Shown here: positions 35,701 to 48,216 of the stretch, piece by piece
Layout of the letters: each line of letters opens with the position of its first letter
Position numbering within the stretch: position 1 is the first letter of the stretch
DNA from: Cylindrodendrum hubeiense
Lineage: Eukaryota; Ascomycota; Sordariomycetes; Hypocreales; Nectriaceae
Direction of reading: 5' to 3'
Length of the DNA stretch: 64,000 nucleotides
Assembly (NCBI GenBank): GCA_014621425.1
Contig: JAANBB010000017.1
Location: 1-64,000 of the forward strand
Translations under genes and position numbers: made by a program
The notes under the pieces: generated by a model
The model's input: the letters and a program-made list of their open reading frames with translations, nothing else
What the model was told of the DNA's origin: nothing
Database searches by the model: none

Positions 35701-36486
35701 ATAGGCATGTTTGTGGAGTCGTTAGCAGGAAAGGCCGGCGCCCTGCACGGCCTGGCACAGGACTCGACGCCCTTCAGGTTCGACGAGGAGAACCCGGCTG
35801 CAGATTACTTTGGTCACCAGCTGATGAAGGCTGGCTACAACTACCACGGCAACGAGCCCATGTACTCGGGCATCACCGGAGAGGAGCTGGCTGCCGATAT
35901 CTACATCGGTGTGGTCTACTACCAGCGACTGCGACACATGGTTAACGACAAGTACCAGGTGCGAACGACAGGTCCCGTGGTACCGACAACAGGACAGCCT
36001 ATCAAGGGCCGAAAGAGGGGTGGTGGTATCCGTGTAGGAGAAATGGAGCGTGACGCGCTGCTGGCCCACGGAACGGCTTTCTTGCTACAAGATCGTCTCC
36101 TCAACTGCTCAGATTACGCCAAGTCTTGGATCTGCCGTCGTTGTGGTTCATTCCTTTCTGTGCAGCCGACAGTGTCGCAGTTTGCGCCCGGTAAGAAGAA
36201 GGCGCCAAGCATTGTTCGATGCCGAAACTGCGCCATCAAGCTAGACGATACGGAGGGCATCGATCTCACCGAGATCCAGGGCGAGATCTGGGAGGATGGA
36301 CAGGGCAACTCGTGGGTTGGCGGCGACCAGACCACCATGGTGGTTGTCCCCGGCGCGCTCCGCTACCTGGACGTGGAGCTCGCAGCCATGGGTGTCAAGC
36401 TCAAGTACCGTGTGGACCGTGGAGACGAGCCTCGGAAGGGCCCGATGAGGCCAATGGCATTGGACGGCGTTCGGGTTGGAAAATAA
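32738..36486 (+). CDS. RPA2: DNA-directed RNA polymerase I second-largest subunit (RPA135)
   Basis: Beta-like subunit of the nucleolar polymerase that transcribes rDNA. Exons 32738-33208 and 33259-36486 join in frame (50-nt intron; junction VPIMVK|SNRCHL) to 1232 residues; yeast Rpa135 is about 1200. Active-site and hybrid-binding motifs are present: GYDMDDAMILNKSAHERGFG and IGDKFSSRHGQKGV, with the lobe/protrusion region PAECRERHVTYRG and ELGGYFVVNGIEKIIRM before them. The C-terminal zinc site is C1116-x2-C1119 ... C1145-x2-C1148 (CRRC, CRNC). The sequence resembles Pol I rather than Pol II/III subunits in the N-terminal exon and in the KTYLDGDD and GPAGSKSTENTFLTDRVELL regions. The annotated start is the first ATG after a T-rich leader and gives the expected N-terminus. 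Confidence 0.95.
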
Positions 36487-37694
36487 ACAGAGGTTGGGTT
36501 GATGTTGCTTCGTGTCTTTATCCGCGTTTGCATTTGGCTGGACAGCTACGTACGTATGTACCTTGGTTTCTAGATAGATGGAGGGTCAGGGGGGCTGTCG
36601 CCGGCACCTCGTCTTGTCGGGGATGGTGGGCAGAGTGGATGTATATTTAACGACGAGATAAATACCAAGAATGACGTTTAGATGAAGATGGTTGTCACTC
36701 CGGGACAGGCATGTTGATGCCTGGTCGAGTCGTAACTCATGCTTGTTTGCCTCTCCTGTGCCGGTTCCGTCGTCCCTCAATCGTGAATCGTGAATCATGA
36801 TGGATCTGGGCGTCAAATTGCTACCCATCCGTCCCTTTGTCCTGTCTGACAACAGTTCACCGCCCACGCGGACGGCACGGCACGGCGACGGGACAAACCT
36901 TTGCGTCCCCGGGTCCAATTCGCCGGTCCAACAAGAAGTCAACACATGCCTCGTGGAAAGGCTCGAAAGGAAAAGCCTGTGAGAGCTGCACGGTGGCACG
37001 AGCCTGGGCAATGTTGCGAATCTGCGAGTAGCCGAACAAATGACACTCGAGAGTCCGATAGCAAGTTGGACCGCTGAGATGTGGTACCAGGCCCGGAGGA
37101 CGCGACGGGGCCTTGGTCACCGGGTTAGCTTCAATTGTTGTGATGTGATATATGTCGACGGCTGCCAGCACGTGCTCCTCTCTTCTCCCTCCTTCTTCTC
37201 CTCTTCAGCTCAAATATGGAAGGTTTTCCCAGTTCTTAGCGTACTGATACAGCCAGAGCCAGCGTATTGCGTCATTGGGTTCAGTCTGTGTTGCTCATTG
37301 AGGCAGTCGCGCCTTCCTCCTCCTAACACAAGCCAAGTCGCCACCCACGTTTCTCTGTTCGGCAGGCTCGCGATTGCTTTTCCTGCTCTTCATTTCTCAC
37401 CCACAACAATCAACCGGTCGAGCTGGTTCGACTTTACCACTGACTCACTACCAGATTATACACGACAGAGTGGTTTCTCGCACGCGGAGAGTCTGTCTTG
37501 GGTGTTTTTGGGGTTAAGACCTTGGCGAGTGACGGTTCACGACCCATGTTGCCAGGAACTACTTGTTATTTTGGCCTTCTTTCTCTTCTTCAAAACTCTC
37601 CACTCTAGACATCTCGTCTTGTCTTCTTCTCGCACCCTCTCGTATCCTTCATCTACTCCCTCCGCTTGGACGGCATCAACGGTGCAACCCGACC
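36487..37694. other. Intergenic region; tyrosinase promoter at right end
   Basis: Between the tandem polymerase and tyrosinase genes. No domain-bearing ORF. An open frame continues upstream of the tyrosinase start (from 37563), but it lacks a plausible signal peptide and is probably leader. Confidence 0.55.
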
Positions 37695-39776
37695 ATGCGA
37701 GACCTCTTCCTCCTTGGTAGCCTCCTCGGCGCATTCCTCCTCGTTGCCGGGCAGCCTTATAACTACGGCATCGATATTGAATCCCTTACGAGACGAGAAG
37801 ACGAGTCCTCGCGCATTGTCATCGGGCGACTTCCTTTGTCTCCTAATGGCACCTTGCCCGTGAGGCTCGAGATTCGACAGATGAAGGCAGACCCGTACAG
37901 ATGGGACTTGTTCATTCTGGCGCTGAGTATGTTTCAGTACGTCAGTCAGGACGATCCAACGTCGTGGTATCAAATTGCCGGTAGGTTCTTCCATTCCACG
38001 TACAAGGTCTATCTATGCAATAGCAATGTTAACGAGTATGTCTGTGGCTGTTGCGTGTAGGAATACATGGTGTGCCTTTCCGCTCATGGAATGGTGTCGA
38101 GGCTATCCCAGGGGCGAATCAGTCCGGGTACTGTCCACATAGCTCGATCCTGTTCCCGACATGGCATCGGCCATACCTGGCTCTATTTGAGGTCGGCTGT
38201 TGTTGTCAATTACTACCGGCTGCTTACTGACCGATGTGATAGCAAGAGATGCATCGAACGGTCAACGTCATTGCTAACATGTTTCCTAATGGGACAGAGC
38301 GGCAAGCGTATCAACAAGCCGCGACGGATTTTCGGATTCCCTATTGGGACTGGGCAATGGGCGCACCTGACGGAGAGGACCACTTCCCCAAGGTCTTTTG
38401 GGATCCCATCATTTCTCAAAGGGGCCCCAGGGGAGTCCAGAACATCAGGAATCCTTTATACGCGTATCCTTTTCACCCCAAGGACGAAGACGCCTTCATC
38501 TGGGCCCCAGTAAGTCACATCAGTAACATCTCCTCGTCAAGCCTCTTCGTTGATGCCCTTTTAGTTGAACAGCTGGGACGAGACCAAGAGAGCTCCCGAC
38601 ACATCGGTGAGCCTCATCTCGCCCCCTTCCAACAACGACCAAGTCAGCGCGGCACTACTCTCAAAATTGCCGGAAATTCAACAGCGTCTATTCATTCTCT
38701 TCTCTAACTACAAGGACTTCAACACATTTGGGAACAAGGCCTGGGCTGCCTCGCAAAATCTATCCAGTTGGGATTCTATCGAGTCAATACACGACATTAT
38801 TCATATATATGGAGGCCTCAAAGGGCATATGACATATGTTCCACTCTCAGCATTTGATCCCCTCTTCTTCCTCCACCACACCATGACGGATCGACTAGTG
38901 GCCATGTGGCAAGTTCTAAATCCGTCATCGTGGATGACACCTGCATCGGCCGGGGAGACGAGCTTTACGACGCTAAAGGGGGACATACAGGATTCTAAGA
39001 CGGCTCTCACCCCCTTCTTTGCTTCTAAGGATGGCACGTATTGGGACTCGGACATGTCAAGATCCACGGAGGCGTTTGGTTACACTTATACCGATACCGA
39101 TCCATCGCCTATCGGGGGCCAAGATCTCCGAGACCAGTTGGTCAAGAAGATCAATAGCTGGTACGGGGGGTCGAGTGCGGCCGGGCTTCGGACCAAGAAG
39201 CAGCGAGCTCGACGTCACCCACACAAGCTAAGTGATCTGGGGATGGTTGGTAGGCATCTTGCTGGATGGAAACCCAATGTTCGGATTGATGCAGAAGATC
39301 CCCCAGCGTCTTCGGTGGTCAAGGACGGGCAGTACACGGAATGGATCGCCAATGTTCTTGTCAATGCGGAGGCTCTGGATGGCAACTTTGGCATCCACTT
39401 CTTCTTAGGAGCGGCTCCGGCACAGTCGAAGGAGTGGAACTGGGCAGCCAATCTAGTAGGTACAGTGGGAATATTCGCCATGGACCGAACAACAGGTTCG
39501 CAGCTGAAGATCTCAGGAACGGTGCCACTAACATCGGCACTGGTGAAGATGGTGGCGGTTGGAGAGATTGCACATCTCGGAGTGGAAGTAGTGGAGCCAT
39601 TCTTGAGGCAGACACTCCAGTTTCGAGTGCTAGGGAGCGATGGGGAAGAGGTCGAGCCAAACGCTGTCGCAGGGCTGTACGTGGGGATCAGCAGCTCTGA
39701 GGTGAAAGCATCGGAGAAGGAGACGGAGCTTCCAGAGTGGGGGACAATGGTGACGAGGATAGAGATGTGGAGCTGA
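37695..39776 (+). CDS. Secreted tyrosinase (type-3 copper monophenol/o-diphenol oxidase)
   Basis: Oxidises phenols to quinones, as in melanin or other pigment formation. Exons 37695-37980, 38061-38191, 38243-38509 and 38565-39776 join in frame to 631 residues. MRDLFLLGSLLGAFLLVAGQ is a signal peptide, which decides this start over an in-frame ATG at 37563. Copper A ligands are H98 (GIHGVPF), H122 (CPHSS) and H131 (TWHRPYLALFEQ). Copper B ligands are H304 and H308 (HDIIHIYGG) and one of H332/H333 (FLHHTMTDRL). The core ends at the Y-x-Y motif in FGYTYTDTDP. A basic linker follows (K439-K-Q-R-A-R-R445), a likely Kex2-type site for removing the C-terminal beta domain that masks the active site; this is inference from the family. 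There are several N-glycosylation sequons. The copper-ligand His residues span three exons. Confidence 0.93.
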
Positions 39777-40230
39777 TTTTATGGGAAGGGATTCGGCTAT
39801 TATATATGGGATGTTGCGAGTATTTCCAGGTGATTGAACAGCTTACAGGACTGGTGAGCTTGTAATGTGTATTGAAGACGGTGTGTTAAGAGGGGTTTAG
39901 CAATGTTTACATGTTGAGGGCATTGTCTTTGAGTCAATGGGTTCGCAAGTTGAGCAGTTGAGCAGTTGAGCACTTTACTTTTAGTGGAGATGAGTTGCGA
40001 AAAAGTAATACAACGAGTGTGCAGATGACATGTCGAGCCAATAGGGATAGGGAGAGAGCCTATTCGGGAACACGGCGGTCCCTGGCAAGCAGTTGATCGT
40101 CTTTTTGGTGTGAGAGGAACCAACAGCGTCGGCCAGCGAACGAATCAACAGGCAAACATATAAGAAAGGCAGGGGACCGTGGAGATGCAGGAGTGGGGAA
40201 TGGTTCGGCCAAAGCTCCGCGCCACATGCG

Positions 40231-40274
40231 GGTGGCGTCCGGGGCGTCCAGGGCGTCCAGGGCGTCCAGGGCGT
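40231..40274. repeat. 9-bp tandem repeat GGGCGTCCA
   Basis: Four near-perfect copies plus degenerate flanks. Since 9 is a multiple of 3, the repeat produces artificial LDALDA- and RPGRPG-type frames on the minus strand. Confidence 0.85.
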
Positions 40275-41177
40275 TGGGATGCAGGTTCGGACCAGGTTCG
40301 GACGATATGTAGCTCTGAACCAACCTCTAAACTCATATCAGAGTGGGGATCAGAGTGAGGGCGTCTCTGTGAAGCATCAAGGCAGACGGTGGTTGGGAGC
40401 TACGGTCGCTAAGTAGACAGAGTTGGCGTGGCTGAGCACCCGTACCGACCTATATCATACCGGGATAATCCCTTATGGTAACATGAGCAGTCTGACCAGT
40501 GATACAAGCTCGAAATGGAAAGCAATTCGCCGCCTGCATCGGCGGCTCGTCATGGATCTGGAGGGGAAAAGGTGAAGAGGCGGGGGAGGCAGGCAGCAGA
40601 GCCGAGCTGGCACATGTCAATTCAATCAATTAGAAAGAACACACTCCGTAGCTGGCAACGGGACGCTTTTGGCCCGTAGCAGGTGTGAAGCGGTCTTCTC
40701 ACTCGTCGCCAAGCTCGTCCCCTGTTCGCTTCCAATCAGCCCACGCAAGCGGCATGCTGGGGCATACAGTAGCGTGGTGGGCGGGGAAATGGGGGGCACA
40801 TTCGTCGGCTCGGGGACCTTCTTTAAGACGTCTCGCCGATGGCAGCAGAAACAGACGGAGACGGGCAAAAAGGGAAAGATGCAAGACATTTCCCCTCTGC
40901 CATTCATCAGTGCTCGTAGTCTCGGCGTGTTGCCGTTCTGCTCCTCGGCAAGCTCCCGAAGACGGGGAAGCTGACCAAAAAGAGCCGGCCGTCGTTGTCG
41001 AACTAGGCTCCATAATTAGTAGCTTCCTGCCTGAGCTGCGTTAGCTTCCCGTTCCCGCTCGGGCCTGAATTAAATCATTCCTGACCGGGAAAGAGCAAGG
41101 GCAGATCACACTGCCGGCAGTCCCTTGCGGCGCACCTACCGTAGTACTACGTAGTAGTCTGCACTCGGTCCTCCTCC

Positions 41178-41240
41178 GTACCTGGCATAGGTAGGTAGGT
41201 AGGTAGTAGGTACGTACATAGCAGATAGGTACCTACCTTC
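41178..41240. repeat. GGTAGGTA / GGTACCTACC motif cluster
   Basis: Four tandem GTAG units followed by TAGGTACGTAC and AGGTACCTACC, about 240-300 bases upstream of the ADC-like gene start. Confidence 0.8.
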
Positions 41241-41480
41241 CACACAGGTAGCTTTGCTGGCTGCTGACGGAGGGGGAGGAAGGAGAGAGGGGGATAACGT
41301 CACCCCATCATCTTCGTCCTTCATCCCCCGTCACGCCGTCACGACTCTCGTTCAAGCAAGTCCCAGCTTTCACCACAATCCCACCCAACAACAAAGATAG
41401 GAATCATTGCCATCGCCATCGCCATCACCATCGCCATCGCCACTCCCATCCAGCATCGTCGTCTTCCATCGCCATCCACC

Positions 41481-42535
41481 ATGGCCTCCAACGACGAGAA
41501 TAACAACCCAGCGGACGCTCCGGAAACCACGGACACCACCACCACCACCACTACTACTACTACACCTGACAGTGTCGACTCCAACTCCAACTCCAACTCC
41601 GCCAACACCCCAGAAGACATCCCCGCCGTCCCTCCTCCATGGAACATGAAGGGCGATGTCTTCCTCTTCTCCTGGTGGAACCCGCGCAAGCAGGCCAAAG
41701 CCGGCCTGCCCTCGATGGCCTACTCACCCCTCGAAGCCGCCTCCGACTATGCGGCGCCTAGTACCGGCACGCCCGTCGGCGGGCTCAGCATGGTCCAGAT
41801 CCTACGTTACAAAGACTCCCCCGTCGGTCCATATGACGAGCTTATTGTTGTCCCCGGCAGCTTCGATTACACCCGCGACGATGCCCAGGGTAGAAAGCAC
41901 ACCGCGCGGAACCCTAGGATCTCCAGGATATACGTCTCGCAGAAGCATACTTGCTACAACGGCCGGAAAAGTAAGTTCATATGCGCTTCCATCACACTCG
42001 CTCCCTCACTCTCGCTCCCTCACTAACCATCAAAGACTGGAATGTCCCTAAGCATCTAGCTCGCTTCGACTGGTCCGACAGCCCAAACGGTGCCACCACT
42101 GTCAAAGTCTTCCCTCACGACACCGACCCCCAAGACGCCGCCGAGGCCACCGCAAGCCCTGTTCCATTCTTCCAGGCCACCTTCAAGCCCTGGCGCTTCG
42201 CCCCCAGCTTCCCCTTCCGCACTTCCTGGATTGACTACCTCGGCATCACCACCACCCTCGCCCTCCCACCACTGCCCAATGGAAACGGCAGCCAAGGCGA
42301 GCTCCCCGGCACCGATCGTTGGTGCACCATCATCCCTCAGCAGTACAGCCGCCGCACTATGGTCGGATGGTTCGACATTGCTCAGCACCGCGACGACAAT
42401 GGCCAGCTTACCGGCGACCATGAGAACTTCTGGCCCGGCCTGGGGCGTTGGCAGCTCGGCGTAAAGATGGAGAATGCCGACTTGGCCTTCAACGACCCCG
42501 AGGAGTCGTGGGATCCCCCTAGATCTAATCTCTAA
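41481..42535 (+). CDS. Acetoacetate decarboxylase-like superfamily protein
   Basis: Two exons, 41481-41970 and 42036-42535, join in frame to 329 residues. The intron (65 nt) carries CACTAACC before CAAAG, and the splice restores YNGRKNWNVPKHLARFDW, a stretch seen in fungal ADC-like proteins. Residues 1-55 are low complexity (ten consecutive Thr, then alternating Ser-Asn) and likely disordered. The folded part starts at PPPWNMKGDVFLFSWW and has PYDELIVVPGSFDY and RISRIYVSQKHT, the ADC-fold strands. In true ADC a Schiff-base lysine does the chemistry; I cannot assign it here, so enzymatic function is open. No signal peptide. The last residues (EESWDPPRSNL) are typical of fungal homologues as far as I recall. 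Confidence 0.8.
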
Positions 42536-43453
42536 AGGCTCTTAATATGGTGTTCTTTTCCTTTGTATAAACGAACGTCTTCCCCGAAAAGATTGTCGCT
42601 ATGAGATGTTTGGATATGAGACTTGAGGCGTTTGATTTGAGATATCAATATGTACCATATAGCTAGGGAGGAAATAGTTCATGAGGCAGCAATAATGTAA
42701 AATGTCCAATGATGAAACTAGCTCAACCGTATGTTTTACAAAGTTCACACACACACACACACACACACACACGAATTCTGAGAGGTGCAATCTTTGTCTA
42801 TCTTGACCATCTTGACAGGTATATGTAAAAAATAAAATAAAGGAACCTCTTTACCGGAACGCCGTCAACGCCAGTGCACGTCGTGAAATCCTATCCCCAT
42901 GGCCCCCCGAACCCTCCGCCTCCGTTTGCCCAAGCATCCCAGTCTAATCAGAAGAAGAAGTTTCAAGTATCAAGTTATTCGAATCATCCCAGCAGCCCAC
43001 TGCTCGCCCCATCAGTCGTCCCATCGGGTCATTCGTTATAAAGCAGCCCCAGTCGTACATGTGTCGCCTACATCTCCTCTCCAACGACAGTCCGTCCAGC
43101 TCTTCCGGTCGAGCCTGCTCAGTTATCCTGATCCGCCAAACCCTATATTCTAGTCTCTTGATGTTGTCTCTGGAAATGGATTGGGGTGATCGAAGACCAG
43201 TTTCAGATCACCCGGTATCGGATGAAAGCAAGTGCCCAACAAGCCGCCGCTGCCCCTCGAAAGGCTTCGAGCTGCCAACTGGGAATGTTTCACCGCAGTC
43301 GGATCAAACTTGGTCGGGACGAGTGGCCAATCGGTCAGGCGCTATTACCACGGCAAGGAGGGGGTAGTTCGCCGTGATCCGCTGTCTCGCGGACACTCAA
43401 TCTGGGCCGAAACCCCCTGCGATAGGTTCATGAATGTGCCTTGTGTGTATGAG
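42536..43453. other. 3' regions between convergent genes, with a CA microsatellite
   Basis: Separates the ADC-like gene from the end of the PHO80-like cyclin. It contains a (CA)13-14 run at 42746-42772 and AT-rich sequence. An open frame at 43232-43645 (+) overlaps the cyclin 3' exon and has no domain; it is probably a shadow. Confidence 0.55.
42746..42772. repeat. (CA)n microsatellite
   Basis: Uninterrupted CA dinucleotides for 27 bases, downstream of the ADC-like gene. Likely length-polymorphic. Confidence 0.95.
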
Positions 43454-45071
43454 CTACTCGGCAGATGCGACTCCGGACTGCTTGGCCACTACCTCTCGGG
43501 CATAGAACTCGACCAGCATGGTCGCATATGCTTCCAGATCTTCCACTGGAACAGCAAGTCGGAAGTCGTTGAGGAGGAGGAACTGAAGTTCAAGATGGTT
43601 GAGCTCAACAAGTGGCAGTCCGCCCACCTGAAAATAGTGCGTTAGCATTCAATGATTACGAACTAGGGTGTGATGCATGATTGGAAGGGAAAGGCGGGGG
43701 TCATACCTTAGCATATCTCGAGTTCGTGTAGAAGACATCGGAGAAGAACTTGCTGGCGCATGTCACACCGGAAATAATGAGTCGGTGAATGTTGAAGCTA
43801 TCGACAACGAAGTATGTCGCAGCGGCAAGAGTCGATTGGTCACCCGAGGTTGAGGTCCCCCGATTGCTACTCTGGCGGCTCGGGCGGTTCGAGTGGTCCT
43901 CCATGTCCTCGTCATCATCTGCGAGATCCGAATCGCTCTCGTCCGAGTCATCTGAACCATCGTCGCGCATATGTGTGTCCTTTGAGACGGTAGAAGTAGC
44001 TCGCTGGGTCTGGGTCTGTGTCTGCCGACGCGCCTCCTCGCTCCTCATCACCATGTCGTTGACTCGCTCCGTCATACGGTCAAAGTAGACAAGCAAGCTA
44101 AGGAACACCTCGTATGTGGTCGGGCAGTACTTGTGTATTCGAGAGAGATAGCTGAGGATGGTAATGGCGGGAACATTCTTGCCGTGGAAGGCAAGAACAG
44201 AGTGGTTCAGTGGGGAAATGGGACTCCCGCTGGTGTCGGTCGACTGGTTGGCCTGCTGCTGGTGAGCAACGTTGCGCTGCATGGCATCATGCTGCAAGTC
44301 GTTGGTAGTTGTGATCTTTGTCAAAAGGGCCGCAACCATTTCGATGATGTCGCCGATCGGCATTCCGCTAATCTCGTACTTCATCTGCTGGAGGGGCGGG
44401 TCGTTTAGGATTCCGGAGCCATTGCCGGAAAGCATATCGGCACTTGCCAGGCTCTGAATGTGTGCAAGGTCGCGAATGTGAATAACCGTCTGCTCCGGCT
44501 GAGGCGTCAGCTGGGAGATCAGCCGGGGGGCGGAACCACCGGTGAGGGCTAGGGACGGGTTGGGTATTTGGAAGTCGTCGGAAGAGGGAGAGGGTTGTTG
44601 AGCGGTGTTGGTGGGGGTCCGGCCGGAACGCGGGGCGTGGCCTAGGGGGACAGAGTCCCTCGCGTCAGATGCCATAGACGAGCTGGTCCCATCCTCGACG
44701 GTGACAGGACCGGTAGCAACGGAGGGCGACGAAGACGGCGGCGGGGAGGGGAATCGTGAGGCTCCGCCGGTCACGGACACGTGGGCGGCTCCGTGGCCCC
44801 CAGGCGCCGTCGCTGGCGCAGAGGCTGACGCTGACGCAGACACCGGGCCAGCAGGCGCAGGCGACGACACGGCTGGCTGGGTACTACTATTTGAGTATTC
44901 GTCGGTCGAATCTGGCACCTGGGCTCGCGGGGTGGCCGAGTGTCTGGACCTGCTGGCCGAGCGATAGGACGAAGACGAATCGTGCGAGTGTTGGTGTTGG
45001 ATGGAGGGGTTGGCTATCATGGTATGGAAGTGGGAGGAATCTGAAACGAAGTCGCCAATCACAGCGGCCAT
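43454..45071 (-). CDS. PHO80-like cyclin (partner of a PHO85-type kinase)
   Basis: Exons 43707-45071 and 43454-43627 join in frame (79-nt intron) to 512 residues. The splice gives SRYAKVGGLPLVELNHLELQ, the second half of the PHO80-type cyclin box. Residues 1 to about 230 are Ser/Pro/Ala-rich and disordered. The cyclin box runs from about residue 255 (NVPAITILSYLSRIHKYCP) through FLSLLVYFDRMTERVNDMV. After that comes an insert of about 78 residues that is Gln/Thr-rich, then strongly acidic (DDSDESDSDLADDDEDMED). The box resumes with FVVDSFNIHRLIISGVTCAS. In Neurospora the PHO80 counterpart is PREG, which represses phosphate-starvation genes. This gene could be that orthologue or another PHO80/PCL cyclin; I cannot decide without a tree. 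Confidence 0.88.
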
Positions 45072-46828
45072 AACATTTCTGGCGGGCGCGGCAGAGTCGA
45101 AGATGAGGATGATGAATGGAGGTAAACAGAATTAAAGACGACCGGGTATCCTGTCTTGTCGCTGGTATTCGTCGGTGGGTAAAGTATCGTAAACGGGTGC
45201 TTGGGGTGCTTGGCTGCAAGCGGCGAAACGGGAGGGATTAGCTCGAGGTATGGCAATATTATTTGTCGGGGTTGTGGTCGGTAGGGGAGAAAGAGGCGGG
45301 GAACGCGCAGAGACAGGTCTGGGAAGGAGGCGATGACGACGGCAATGGCCAGGTCAAATGGTGGGATCGAGATGGGATCTCGGCGGAGAGGGAGGAGAAG
45401 AGAAAGAGGAGGAAGCAGGGACGGCCCGGTGGAGAAGGACTCTACGGCAAGGCGAGTCTCAGAGGGCAGAACAGGTAAAGTGCGAGGGTGACCGAGAGAC
45501 CGAGCGACCGAAAGTAGGTCGAAGGTCAGAGGAGGCGGAGTGTGAACGAGGGGAGAGAGCGAGAGGGAGAGGGAGAAGCAAGGTCAGCCTGGTGCGGCGG
45601 TGGTGGTAAGTGGTGAGTGATGAGTGGTCAAGCGGGCGTCGTCCAGTGGGCGGGCGTCGAGTAGGTTGGTGGTGAGTGGCTCAGCGGGGAGTGGCTCAGA
45701 GAACAGAGAGGGGAGTGGCCCAGTGCCCCCAGTGCCCAGTGTGTGCGGTATCCAGCGCCCAGCGCCCAGTGCAGTGTTCAGCACCCTCCACAGCGTGTGG
45801 ATAAGCCATGACCCAGCAAACGGGCCAGCAAACACGCCCAGCAGATGCCCCTCGTGGGTACATAGCGCGGCGGGTACTGGCAGACTGGCAGGCTGGCAGG
45901 CTGGGTGGTGGGTGGCCTAGCGGAGAACCCAGCGGATGGGCCAGGGATGGTGGGGGGGGGGGACCGAGGACAAGCGGCGAGGGGGACTGAGGCGACAATG
46001 TCACGGTGGGCTCTGGCTGGCGCCGACTCAGGCGCCCCGACAAAAACTCGGGATGCGCGACAACGGAGCCGGAGACAGGCGGGCAACTCGACTCAACTCG
46101 GTGTTAGTTGCGCACCCTGTGATTGGTGCTCCGGCGCCGCAACACGACAAGCCTCCTCAGGGTATGAGAGTTTTTCTGCTTTCTTTTTCTGGGTTTCCCG
46201 GGCCACTGCCTCTTTATTCCCTCGTGGAACCCGTTGAACAAGACAGAGAAGCCATTTTGGTGGAGCAATGTCCCTTGGATTGGATCCTCTTCGCCGTGGT
46301 ACGTGGTGTTCCAGGTGATCCAGGTGTTGGTGGCGGTTGGTGTCTCAGGGCCAGAGTAGGCAGCATGCATTTCCAGGCACAGAGAGGTTGAGATATTGAC
46401 AAGCGCAATGCCATGGTTGCGAGCATTGGCGGTGAATGCGACATGCTGCACAACACAGGTGTAGCTCAAGTAAGCCGAGATGACCGTCGTGGCGTCGAGA
46501 GTGCATCACGACAATGCAGGGCGCAGACGTCACCACCGCTTGCGACCATCCACTCTCTCATCAATCTCTCTCTCTCTGCGTCTCTGCCTGCGACCTCTGT
46601 CTTTCTTTCATTCTCTCTCCCTCGGTCTGGTAGCGCATAAATGACCACGGATATTTCCGACCCATGTCTCTCAGTCCGGGGGGTTTCTCACACCGCGGTT
46701 GATGTCGAGGGTATGACAAGTTGCAGGCAACGAAAGAACGGGTAAACAGGCAGTGCAATGGCGACGGTTAATCAAGCCCGGGAATGAGAAACGCGAGGTA
46801 GTATGCAATAGATAGTTATGACCGACGT

Positions 46829-46857
46829 AAAATAAAATAAAATAAAATAAAATAAAA
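46829..46857. repeat. (AAAAT)n pentanucleotide microsatellite
   Basis: Five to six consecutive AAAAT/AATAA units in AT-rich non-coding DNA, followed by A-rich sequence. Confidence 0.95.
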
Positions 46858-48216
46858 CAAGAAAAGAAAAGCACGTGAATCAAGGAGATTTACCCACTCA
46901 CCCAAATACTGATGTGTTTGTCGATGGGATTATTGCCAAACTGGTCGGGAAAATTCCAGGCAAAGCAAAGTCAGACACAACAAGCAAAGCAACAAGATGC
47001 AATGCAATGCGGCTCCAGGGGGGAGGTCTGATATAAACCAAGACAGGGCTTAGCTAAGGGTCTGTACGCAGCTCATTAGTCGGCAACGGGCCGCGCTCAC
47101 TCGACCGCCTAGAGTCCCGCGAAGCGCGTCAAAGATCCCTGAACTTGAGAGGTGTGAGAGCGTTCATGCGTGTGGGCGTGCGCGCTTGTGAGTCTGTGAA
47201 GCCTTGTGACGGCGAAGGCGACGGGGACGGTGACGCTCGACCAGCAGCAGGCGGGGAACAAGACGCTCCGTTTGAGGATGGAGCGATCCACTGAAAACCA
47301 GACGAGACCAGATGGCGCGAGACGGAGGGAACTGCGATGGCTGCGGCTGCGGCTGCTTCTGCTGCTGTTGTGCTGCTTTTGTGCTGGTGATGCGTCTGGG
47401 CTGCAGGATAGGCGGGGCTGCGACTGGTTGAAGGCTGGTGAAGAAATAAATGGGAAGCAATGTGATGGATACGATGAACGTTGGGCTGCGGCGCTGGGTC
47501 TGTCGCCTGACAGTCTAAGCGGGAGTTGGAAAGGTGCCGGTGATGCCGGCAGTAGCAGTGGCAGTGTGAGATTCACAGTGACAGGATATTAGCAGAAGCA
47601 GTCGATCAGGTCAGTGCTCTATCATCCAAAGTACTACTGTAGGTAGCAGATTCTGGCGATAGTCATCATGATAATGAGAGTTGACCAGCCACGCAAGGAG
47701 CTGACGGGCCTCAACCTGCGAATCGACTGACACCGGTTTTTCCCAGTGACAATTCGAACGGCTCGGTCGACGAAAGCGGCTTGGTCTGGGACGTCGGCCT
47801 GGTCCGTCCGCTGCTGGACCGGTTTCGATCTGGATCTGGACGGCCGTAGATGATGGGGTCCGCCCCTGGTCCTGCCAAACAGAAATGAATGGCCTGTCGA
47901 TTGTGGCTCGAGCTCGGAGCTTGGGTGTGGTTTGAAGTGGAGAGTGTGAGGCGGGTTTGATCAAAGTGAGCTGGTTGGATGGGAATGGGGTATACCACGC
48001 TAATTACTGGGATGCATTCGTAGTTGGAGGGTAATGAGAGCTGAAGGAAGGCAAGTGTGAAAAGAATCAATACATCACGTTTGGTAACTAGGCTGGGTGG
48101 TCCGTTGGTGCTAGTCAAGAATCGAATGCAAGATATTCCAAGTCCAAGGCGATGGGACTCGGGATGGACGCTGGAGTTACTTCGTGCCTTCCTTGCTGCT
48201 TCCTTCCTTCGATCCT

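Larger units (their letters stand above)
39777..41480. other. Intergenic region with GGGCGTCCA repeats and GTAGGTAGGTA cluster
   Basis: Between tandem tyrosinase and ADC-like genes. Contains AGTTGAGC triplets (39950-39972), a 9-bp repeat array (40231-40274) and a GGTA-rich motif cluster (41178-41240). Short ORFs here only reflect the repeats. The right end (41400-41480), rich in CCATCG, leads into the next gene. Confidence 0.5.

Noticed and set aside
43232..43645. 137-codon plus-strand ORF at the cyclin 3' end
   Set aside because: It lies largely over the cyclin's last exon on the other strand; its readable part mirrors that exon.
47109..47592. Antisense pair of ORFs (155 and 128 codons), one with a Leu run that looks like a membrane segment
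   Set aside because: The Leu run comes from a CTGCTG/GCTGCG repeat; there is no signal peptide at the start and no conserved flanks.
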